Program-made: the position numbers and the translations under genes
Assembly (NCBI GenBank): GCA_963797015.1
Contig: CAWCNV010000006.1
Span: 372,001-436,000 of the forward strand
Length of the DNA stretch: 64,000 nt
Source: JBBPZA01 sp963797015
Lineage (GTDB): Bacteria > Actinomycetota > Thermoleophilia > Solirubrobacterales > Solirubrobacteraceae
Direction of reading: 5' to 3'
Part shown: one piece after another, positions 16,357 through 22,721 of the stretch
Numbering within the stretch: the stretch's first letter is position 1
Layout: each line of letters opens with the position of its first letter
Notes under the pieces: generated by a model
Told to the model about the DNA's origin: nothing
Databases searched by the model: none
The model's input: only the letters and a program-made list of their open reading frames with translations

Positions 16357-17184
16357 GTGGCTCCGCTCGACCTCACCGGACGCGTCGCCGTCGTCACCGG
16401 CGCCGGATCGGGGATCGGGAGGGCGACCGCGCGCCTGCTCGCGCGGCGCGGCGCCACCGTCCACGCCACCGACCTGGACGCCGCCTCAGCGCGAGCGGTG
16501 GCGGACGAGATCGCCGCCGACGGCGGGCGCGCCACCGCCCGCGCGGTCGACGTGAGCGATGCGGCCGCCGTCGAGGGCCTCGCACAGGCCGTCTACGAGC
16601 AGGATGGCGCGGTCGACGTGCTCCACAACAACGCCGGCGTCGGCCACGCGGGCCCCGTCGTCGAGACCACGCTCGAGGACTGGCGCCGTGTGGTCGAGGT
16701 CAACCTCATGGGCGTCATCCACGGCGTCCACGCCTTCGTCCCGCGCCTGCTGGAGCAGGGACGGCCGTCGCATATCGTCAACACGGCTTCGATGGCCGGG
16801 CTGCTACCGCAGGCCGAGCTCGTCCCCTACGCCACCACGAAGCACGCTGTGGTCGGGCTGAGCGAGTCGCTGAACGCCGAGCTCGCGCCGCGCGGGGTCC
16901 GGGTGACCGCGCTGTGCCCGGGGGTCATCAACACGCCGATCATCGCCGCCGCGCCCATGCGCGGGGAGCTCGCCGGTCGCCGCGATCGGATCGCGCGCTT
17001 CTATGAGCGCTTCGGCGCCACGCCCGAGGTCGTGGCCGAGGCGGTGCTCGACATCCTCGGTGGCCGCGGCGTGATCCGGACGGTCCCGCGCAGCCACGTC
17101 GTCCCGGCGTGGGCGCTCTGGCGTCTGAGTCCGCGGCTCGCCCAGCCCCTGGGGCGGATCGGCTCGCGAGTCATCTCGCGCTGA
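16357..17184 (+). CDS. Short-chain dehydrogenase/reductase
   Basis: A 275-residue classical SDR using NAD(P)H. Seen: the Rossmann motif VAVVTGAGSGIGRATA (residues 9-24), the NNAG motif (HNNAGVGHAG, about 90), the catalytic Ser in NTASMAG and the Y-x-x-x-K pair in PYATTKHAVVG. A C-terminal hydrophobic/arginine extension (VPAWALWRLSPRLAQPLG) suggests membrane association. The substrate is unknown. It is divergent from the GlxA-type regulator with a 102-nt gap, which makes regulation by that protein plausible. Confidence 0.85.
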   Translation: MAPLDLTGRVAVVTGAGSGIGRATARLLARRGATVHATDLDAASARAVADEIAADGGRATARAVDVSDAAAVEGLAQAVYEQDGAVDVLHNNAGVGHAGPVVETTLEDWRRVVEVNLMGVIHGVHAFVPRLLEQGRPSHIVNTASMAGLLPQAELVPYATTKHAVVGLSESLNAELAPRGVRVTALCPGVINTPIIAAAPMRGELAGRRDRIARFYERFGATPEVVAEAVLDILGGRGVIRTVPRSHVVPAWALWRLSPRLAQPLGRIGSRVISR

Positions 17185-17202
17185 CGCGCGGCGGCCGCGG
17201 CC

Positions 17203-17208
17203 TACCCT
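17203..17208 (+). promoter_or_regulatory. -10 box (TACCCT) of lepA
   Basis: TACCCT ends 13 nt before the lepA ATG, which predicts a leader of only a few nucleotides. Confidence 0.4.
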
Positions 17209-17221
17209 TCAGGGCCGCCCC

Positions 17222-19033
17222 ATGGCCGACCAGTCCCAGATCCGCAACTTCTCGATCATCGCCCACATCGACCACGGGAAGTCGACGCTGGCCGACCGCA
17301 TCCTCGAGCTCACCCACACGGTGACCGAGCGTGAGATGCGCGCGCAGCTGCTCGACTCGATGGAGCTCGAGCGCGAGCGGGGGATAACGATCAAGGCCCA
17401 GGCCGTGCGCGTGCTCTACCAGGCGCGCGACGGTCAGACCTATCAACTGCACCTCATCGACACGCCGGGCCACGTGGACTTCACCTACGAGGTCTCGCGC
17501 TCGCTTGCCGCCTGCGAGGGCGCGCTGCTGGTGGTGGACGCGTCGCAGGGCGTCGAGGCCCAGACGGTCGCAAACACATACCTGGCGGTGGAGTCGGGGC
17601 TCGAGCTGATCCCGTGCCTGAACAAGATCGACCTGCCCGGCGCCGAGCCCGAGCGCGTGGCGACGGAGGTCGCCGACCTGCTCGGCGAGCCGCCCGAGCA
17701 GGTGCGGCGGATCAGCGCGAAGACGGGGGAGGGGATCGAGGACGTGCTCGAGGAGCTCGTGCAGCGGGTCCCGCCGCCCGGCGGTGACCCGGACGCCCCG
17801 CCGCGCGCGCTGATCTTCGACTCCGAGTTCGACCAGTACCGCGGCGTGATCGCCTACATCCGCGTGGTCGACGGCCGCTTCGAGAAGGGCGCGGCGATCC
17901 GCGCGATGCAGGCGGGGACCGAGGCCGACATCGACGACATCGGCTTCTTCACGCCGGCGATGACCCCGGTCGGCTCCCTGGGTCCCGGCGAGGTCGGCTA
18001 CCTCATCACCGGCGTCAAGGACGTGACCAAGCTCGCGGTCGGGGACACGCTCACCACGCGCGCGAAGTCCGCCGCCGAGCCGCTGCCCGGCTACCGCGAG
18101 GTCAAGCCGATGGTCTTCTGCGGGCTCTTCCCGATCGACTCCGACGACTACCCCGACCTGCGCGACGCGCTCGAGAAGCTGACCCTCAACGATGCCGCGC
18201 TGAGCTGGGAGCCCGAGACGTCCGACGCGCTCGGCTTCGGCTTCCGCTGCGGGTTCCTCGGACTGCTGCACATGGACATCGTGCGCGAGCGCCTGGAGCG
18301 CGAGTACGACCTCGAGCTGCTGGCGACGATGCCCAGCGTCGAGTTCGAGGTCACGCTGGCCGATGGCTCGGTGATCCCGGTCCACAACCCGACCGACATG
18401 CCCGACCCGGCGAAGATCGTCGAGGTCCGCGAGCCCTACATCCGCGCCTCGATCCTGTGCCCCAAGGACTTCGTGGGCGCGGTGATGGAGCTCTGCCAGG
18501 AGCGTCGCGGCGAGCACGCCGGCATGCACTACCTGTCGGCCGAGCGCGTCCAGCTCACCTACGACATCCCGCTCGTCGAGATCGTGCTCGACTTCTTCGA
18601 CCAGCTCAAGTCGCGCACGCGCGGCTACGCGTCGCTCGACTACGACCTGATCGGCCTGCGGCCGTCGGAGCTGGTCAAGCTCGACATCCTGCTCGCCGGC
18701 GATCCGGTCGATGCGCTCTCGATGGTCGTCCACCGCGACAAGGCCTACGAGCAGGGTCGCACGCTGACCGAGAAACTCCGCGCGCGCATCCCGCGCCAGC
18801 AGTACGACGTCCCGATCCAGGCGGCGATCGGCTCGCACGTGATCGCGCGCGAGACGATCAAGGCCTACCGCAAGGACGTGACCGCGAAGTGCTACGGCGG
18901 CGACATCACCCGCAAGCGCAAGCTGCTCTCGAAGCAGAAGGAGGGCAAGCGGCGGATGAAGCAGGTCGGGCGCATCGAGGTCCCCCAGGAGGCGTTCCTG
19001 GCCGTGCTCGAGCTGGGGGACGACGGTCGCTAG
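17222..19033 (+). CDS. lepA: Elongation factor 4 (LepA), back-translocating GTPase
   Basis: Ribosome-associated GTPase of the EF-G family. Order: GTPase domain with G1 AHIDHGKST (residues 14-22), G3 DTPGHVDF (from 80) and G4 NKID (134), then domain II, EF-G-like domains III and V, and the LepA-specific C-terminal domain. The last includes YGGDITRKRKLLSKQKEGKRR near 558-578. The 603-residue length is normal. The TAG stop overlaps the stop of the minus-strand monooxygenase in a shared CTAG. Confidence 0.97.
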   Translation: MADQSQIRNFSIIAHIDHGKSTLADRILELTHTVTEREMRAQLLDSMELERERGITIKAQAVRVLYQARDGQTYQLHLIDTPGHVDFTYEVSRSLAACEGALLVVDASQGVEAQTVANTYLAVESGLELIPCLNKIDLPGAEPERVATEVADLLGEPPEQVRRISAKTGEGIEDVLEELVQRVPPPGGDPDAPPRALIFDSEFDQYRGVIAYIRVVDGRFEKGAAIRAMQAGTEADIDDIGFFTPAMTPVGSLGPGEVGYLITGVKDVTKLAVGDTLTTRAKSAAEPLPGYREVKPMVFCGLFPIDSDDYPDLRDALEKLTLNDAALSWEPETSDALGFGFRCGFLGLLHMDIVRERLEREYDLELLATMPSVEFEVTLADGSVIPVHNPTDMPDPAKIVEVREPYIRASILCPKDFVGAVMELCQERRGEHAGMHYLSAERVQLTYDIPLVEIVLDFFDQLKSRTRGYASLDYDLIGLRPSELVKLDILLAGDPVDALSMVVHRDKAYEQGRTLTEKLRARIPRQQYDVPIQAAIGSHVIARETIKAYRKDVTAKCYGGDITRKRKLLSKQKEGKRRMKQVGRIEVPQEAFLAVLELGDDGR

Positions 19034-20493
19034 GCCGGCTGCAGCAGGTACTCGCCGGGGTCGAAGCGCCGCGTGCGCTGCCACAGGCGCCAGGTGAAGC
19101 CCGGCCACCAGACGCCGTTGCGGCCGTTCTCGTCCAGGTACCAGCTCGCGCAGCCGCCGCGGTTCCAGACGCTTGCGTTCAGGCGCTGCTCGGTGGCGCG
19201 GCTGAATGCCTCGTAGACGTCGGGGCGCACCTCAACGGTCTGCAGCCCGCGCGCGTCCATCTCGCGCAGGCACTGGACCACGTAGTTCACGTGGGCCTCG
19301 GTCGTGAAGATGATCGAGTTGTAGCCGCCGGCGCTGTTGGGCCCCACGATCAGGAATAGGTTGGGGAAGCCCGTGATCGTCGCCCCGAGGTAGGCGCGGG
19401 GGCTGCCATGCCAGGCTTCGCCGAGCGTGCGGCCGTCACGGCCGCGCACGCGCGCGAATGACGGGTTGTCGTGGACCTTGAAGCCCGTGCCCAGGATGAT
19501 CGTGTCGAGCTCGCGCTCGGCGCCGTCGGCGGTGACGATCGAGCGCGGGCGGACCTCCTGGATCGGCTCGGTCACCAGCTCGGCGTTGGGCTGCATGAGC
19601 GCCGGATAGAAGGTGTCGGACAGCGTGATCCGCTTGCAACCGAGCGTGTAGGACGGCGTCAGCTTCGCCCGCAGCTCGGGATCGCGCACCTGTTGGCGCA
19701 GGTGGCGGCGGGCGACCTGCTCGAACCCCTTCGAGAGCCGCCGGTCGACGATCGTGCCCAGCACGGTCGTCTCGTGCATGAGGTAGATGCCTGCGCGAAG
19801 GGCGCGCTGGGAGGCCGGGAAGCGGCGAAAGAGCCGGCGCTCCCATTCCCGGTATGGGCGGTCGGGATCGGGCATGACCCACGATGGGGTGCGCTGGAAG
19901 ACCGACAGCCTGCCCACCTCCGGCTGGATGCGCGGCACGAACTGGATCGCCGAGGCGCCCGTGCCGACGACTGCCACGCGCTCGTCGCTCAGGTCGTGGT
20001 CGTGGTCCCACTGCGCGGAGTGGAAGACGGTTCCCTCGAAGCGCTCGAGACCGGGGATCGCAGGGACGGAGGGCTGGCTCAGCCCACCCATCCCGCCCAC
20101 CAGCACGTCGGCTGCGAGCGGCCCGTGCGAGGTGTCGAGGCGCCATGCGCGCGCCTCCTCGTCCCACCGGGCAGCGGTCACCTCGTGGCCGAAGCGGATG
20201 TGGGGCATGACCGCGTACTGCTCGGCGCAGCGGCGCAGGTACTGCCTGATCTCCTCCTGCCGGGGATAGAAGCGCGTCCAGTCGGGATTGGGCGCGAACG
20301 AGTAGGAGTAGAGCGCGGACGGGATGTCGCACTGGCAGCCCGGATAGGTGTTGTCGCGCCAGGTGCCTCCGAGCTCCTCGGCGCGCTCGAGCACGACGAA
20401 GTCATCGATCCCCTCGCGCTTGAGGCGAATGGACATGCAGAGGCCGGAGAACCCCGCCCCGACGACCGCGACGCGGGTGTGCGCGGGAAGCAT
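19030..20493 (-). CDS. Baeyer-Villiger-type flavin monooxygenase
   Basis: FAD- and NADPH-dependent oxygenase expected to insert oxygen into ketones or oxidise heteroatoms. Seen: the FAD dinucleotide motif VAVVGAGFSGLCM (8-20), GGTWRDNTYPGCQCDIPS, the Baeyer-Villiger fingerprint FEGTVFHSAQWD (F-x-G-x-x-x-H-x-x-x-W-D), and the second Rossmann motif VAVVGTGASAIQ. The 487-residue length fits type I enzymes. The ATG at 20493 has a TACGAT box ending 7 nt upstream, so the transcript is probably leaderless. It is divergent from the MaoC pair across only 43 bp. The substrate is unknown. Confidence 0.88.
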   Translation of the reverse strand: MLPAHTRVAVVGAGFSGLCMSIRLKREGIDDFVVLERAEELGGTWRDNTYPGCQCDIPSALYSYSFAPNPDWTRFYPRQEEIRQYLRRCAEQYAVMPHIRFGHEVTAARWDEEARAWRLDTSHGPLAADVLVGGMGGLSQPSVPAIPGLERFEGTVFHSAQWDHDHDLSDERVAVVGTGASAIQFVPRIQPEVGRLSVFQRTPSWVMPDPDRPYREWERRLFRRFPASQRALRAGIYLMHETTVLGTIVDRRLSKGFEQVARRHLRQQVRDPELRAKLTPSYTLGCKRITLSDTFYPALMQPNAELVTEPIQEVRPRSIVTADGAERELDTIILGTGFKVHDNPSFARVRGRDGRTLGEAWHGSPRAYLGATITGFPNLFLIVGPNSAGGYNSIIFTTEAHVNYVVQCLREMDARGLQTVEVRPDVYEAFSRATEQRLNASVWNRGGCASWYLDENGRNGVWWPGFTWRLWQRTRRFDPGEYLLQPA

Positions 20494-20500
20494 CCCGATG

Positions 20501-20506
20501 ATCGTA
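20501..20506 (-). promoter_or_regulatory. -10 box (TACGAT) of the monooxygenase, leaderless
   Basis: On the minus strand TACGAT ends 7 nt before the ATG at 20493. It lies back-to-back with the divergent TACACT box at 20522-20527. Confidence 0.55.
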
Positions 20507-20521
20507 ACCGCACTCCGTGTT

Positions 20522-20527
20522 TACACT
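20522..20527 (+). promoter_or_regulatory. -10 box (TACACT) of the first MaoC gene, leaderless
   Basis: TACACT ends 9 nt before the ATG at 20537. Only 15 bp separate it from the opposing -10 box, so the -35 region of each promoter must overlap the other gene's promoter or coding start. Confidence 0.55.
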
Positions 20528-20536
20528 CCCGCGCCG

Positions 20537-20977
20537 ATGCCGCTGTCCACCGAAGCCGTCGGGAAGACATACGAGCCGGTCACCTACGCGGTCGGGCGAG
20601 AGAAGATCCGCGAGTACGCCCGCGCTGTGGGGGAGACCAACCCGGTTCACCTGGACGTGGACGCCGCGCGCGCCGCCGGCTACGCCGACGTGGTCGCGCC
20701 GCCGATGTTCGCCGTGGTCTACAGCGCGCCGGCGATGGGCCCGGCGGTGCTCGATCCCGAGGTGGGGATCAACCTGCTGATGATGGTCCACGGCGGCCAG
20801 GAGTTCGTGTGGGGACCGCCGGTGGTGGCGGGCGACGAGATCGTCACGACGGTCTCGATCCAGGACATCTCCGAGCGCGGCGGCATGGCCTTCTACCTCT
20901 TCGAGTCGACGTCCGGCAACCAGCGGGGCGAGCGCGTGTGCACCGGGACGTGGACGAACATCGTGCGAGGGGTGTGA
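20537..20977 (+). CDS. MaoC-like FAS1-type dehydratase, HadA/HadC-like subunit
   Basis: A 146-residue hot-dog-fold protein resembling the N-terminal-type (HadA/HadC) subunit of mycobacterial (3R)-hydroxyacyl-ACP dehydratase. Seen: GKTYEPVTYAVGREKIREYA at the start, NPVHLDVDAARAAGYADVVAPP and the hot-dog core helix. It lacks the full catalytic Asp/His arrangement, which is supplied by the partner gene 2 nt downstream. It starts at ATG 20537, just after a leaderless-type -10. Together the pair would dehydrate 3-hydroxyacyl thioesters. Confidence 0.82.
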   Translation: MPLSTEAVGKTYEPVTYAVGREKIREYARAVGETNPVHLDVDAARAAGYADVVAPPMFAVVYSAPAMGPAVLDPEVGINLLMMVHGGQEFVWGPPVVAGDEIVTTVSIQDISERGGMAFYLFESTSGNQRGERVCTGTWTNIVRGV

Positions 20978-20979
20978 CC

Positions 20980-21381
20980 ATGACCGACCTGACCGAGGGC
21001 GCCGCGATCCCGGAGCTGCGGGTGACGCCCGACCGCTACGTGACCGTCCGCTACGCGGGCGCGTCCGGCGACTTCAACCCGATCCACATCGACGAGGACT
21101 TCGCCAAGGCGGCCGGGCTGCCCGGGCGGATCCTCCACGGGCTGTGGACGATGGCCCAGGTCGCCAGGGCGGAGACCGAGGCCGGCGGCGGGCCGGAGTC
21201 GCTCAAGCGTCTCTCGGTGCAGTTCCGCGGCGTGGGACTGCTCGAGCAGGAGATCGTTGTCAGCGGGCGGGTCGCGCGCGTGGAGGACGGCCGTGCGGTG
21301 ATCGAGACCGAGGCTCGGCAGGGCGACAAGCGGATCGTCCGCAACGCCGAGGCTGAGGTCGAGCCGTCAGCGGGCGGGTAG
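20980..21381 (+). CDS. MaoC-like dehydratase, HadB-like catalytic subunit
   Basis: A 133-residue hot-dog protein with the hydratase 2 motif ASGDFNPIHIDEDFAKAAG (residues 25-43), carrying the catalytic Asp and His, then LPGRILHGLWTMA. It starts 2 nt after the stop of the HadA-like gene (TGACCATG), so the two are co-translated and should form a heterodimer. Pathway: fatty acyl or beta-oxidation-like dehydration/hydration. The direction and substrate cannot be told from sequence. Confidence 0.87.
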   Translation: MTDLTEGAAIPELRVTPDRYVTVRYAGASGDFNPIHIDEDFAKAAGLPGRILHGLWTMAQVARAETEAGGGPESLKRLSVQFRGVGLLEQEIVVSGRVARVEDGRAVIETEARQGDKRIVRNAEAEVEPSAGG

Positions 21382-21489
21382 GGCGAGAGGCGCTCGCCGA
21401 GCACGAGCCCGGCGGGCGGACCGCAGGTCGGAGCGACGGCCTCGTCCCGTCCCCCGACGCGACCCACGCCGGTTGCGCCCGCTGCTCGA

Positions 21490-21495
21490 TACTGT
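21490..21495 (+). promoter_or_regulatory. -10 box (TACTGT), leaderless
   Basis: TACTGT ends 6 nt before the ATG at 21502 of the methyltransferase gene. Confidence 0.45.
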
Positions 21496-21501
21496 TTTGG
21501 G

Positions 21502-22665
21502 ATGGCTGACGGAAGCGCTCGCAACCAGGCCGAAGAGGCCGTGATGGAGTACACGAACAACGCCTTCTCGGGCAAGCTGAACCCGCGCGAGCCGCGTGCC
21601 GTCGGCCCGGGCCCCAGCGCCGAGGAGGCGCGGATCGCCTACCTCGAGCTGCTCAAGCTGAGCCTGGTCGACCTCGCCGGCACGAGCACCACCTCGGTGT
21701 GGCAGGACAAGCAGGGCTCGGTCATGTCACGCGACCTGACCGAGCAGGAGATCCAGATCCGCGCGGTGGGCGTCGACTGGCCCCGGCAGGGACTGACGAT
21801 GGTGGGCCTTCACCGGCTCGACGACCTTCAGAGGTGCGTCGAGACGCTCGTCCGCGACGGCGTCGAGGGCGACCTGATCGAAGCCGGGACCTGGCGCGGA
21901 GGGGCGTCGATCCTCATGCGCGCGACGCTCAACTCGCTCGGCGATCGCGACCGCACGCTATGGGTCGCCGACTCGTTCGACGGCTTCCCGATCCCCGACG
22001 ATAGCCACCCCGACACCGAGGAGCTCGTGGCCCTCGGCTTCCTCGCCGTCCCGATGGAGCAGGTCAAGGCCAACTTCGCGCGCCTTGGCCTCGACGAGGG
22101 GCTCAAGTTCGTCCCCGGCCTGTTCCAGGACACGATGCCGAAGCTGACCGGGAACCGCTGGGCGCTCGCGCGCCTCGACGGCGACAGCTACGAAGCGACC
22201 TGGGTCACGCTCGAAGCCCTGTACCCCGACCTCCAGGTCGGCGGCTACCTCGTCGTCGACGACTACGGCGCGATGCCCGAGTGCAAGCGTGCGGTGGACG
22301 AGTTCCGCGAGAAGCACGGCATCACCGAGGAGCTCGAGCAGGTGGACTGGACCTCGGTGAAGTGGCGGCGCACGGACGGCAGGCCGATCGAGCGCACCGA
22401 GGTGTCGCGGATCCCGGCGCGGAGCAACGGCGGTCAGCCGCTGCGGCGGCTCGAGGGCGACGAGGCCCGGGTCCCCACCAACCACGAGGTCTTCCTGACC
22501 CGCTTGAACGAGGTGCTGGAGAAGTCGCGCCAGGAGCTCGCGGACCAGGTCAACGACGCGCGCGGACGCCTGGGCGCGGCCGAGGCAGAGATCGAGCGGC
22601 TTCGCCAGTCACCGCTGAACGGGCCGAAGGCCTGGCTGCGGGACAAGCTCGGCCGCGGAAGGTAG
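21502..22665 (+). CDS. TylF/MycF-family O-methyltransferase with C-terminal coiled coil
   Basis: S-adenosylmethionine-dependent methyltransferase of the macrocin O-methyltransferase (TylF) family, which methylates sugar hydroxyls. Seen: the SAM site DLIEAGTWRGGASILMRA (about 123-140), LWVADSFDGFP, and the metal-binding aspartates in LARLDGDSYEATW and YLVVDDYGAMPECKRAV. The core ends near residue 270. A further stretch of about 115 residues ends in a Leu/Glu/Arg heptad region (about 335-372), not usual for the family. An internal ATG at 21544 is an alternative start. No glycosylation genes are adjacent, so the acceptor is unclear. Confidence 0.8.
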   Translation: MADGSARNQAEEAVMEYTNNAFSGKLNPREPRAVGPGPSAEEARIAYLELLKLSLVDLAGTSTTSVWQDKQGSVMSRDLTEQEIQIRAVGVDWPRQGLTMVGLHRLDDLQRCVETLVRDGVEGDLIEAGTWRGGASILMRATLNSLGDRDRTLWVADSFDGFPIPDDSHPDTEELVALGFLAVPMEQVKANFARLGLDEGLKFVPGLFQDTMPKLTGNRWALARLDGDSYEATWVTLEALYPDLQVGGYLVVDDYGAMPECKRAVDEFREKHGITEELEQVDWTSVKWRRTDGRPIERTEVSRIPARSNGGQPLRRLEGDEARVPTNHEVFLTRLNEVLEKSRQELADQVNDARGRLGAAEAEIERLRQSPLNGPKAWLRDKLGRGR

Positions 22666-22669
22666 ACGA

Positions 22670-22698
22670 CGGCGGCGCGACAGGTCGCCGCGCCGCCG
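22670..22698. terminator. Hairpin between convergent genes
   Basis: A 10-bp stem, CGGCGGCGCG (22670-22679) with CGCGCCGCCG (22689-22698), and a 9-nt loop lies between the stops of the methyltransferase and the M23 gene. No U-tract follows. It may serve both strands. Confidence 0.45.
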
Positions 22699-22721
22699 CC
22701 TGACCCCCGTCGCTGCTGCTT

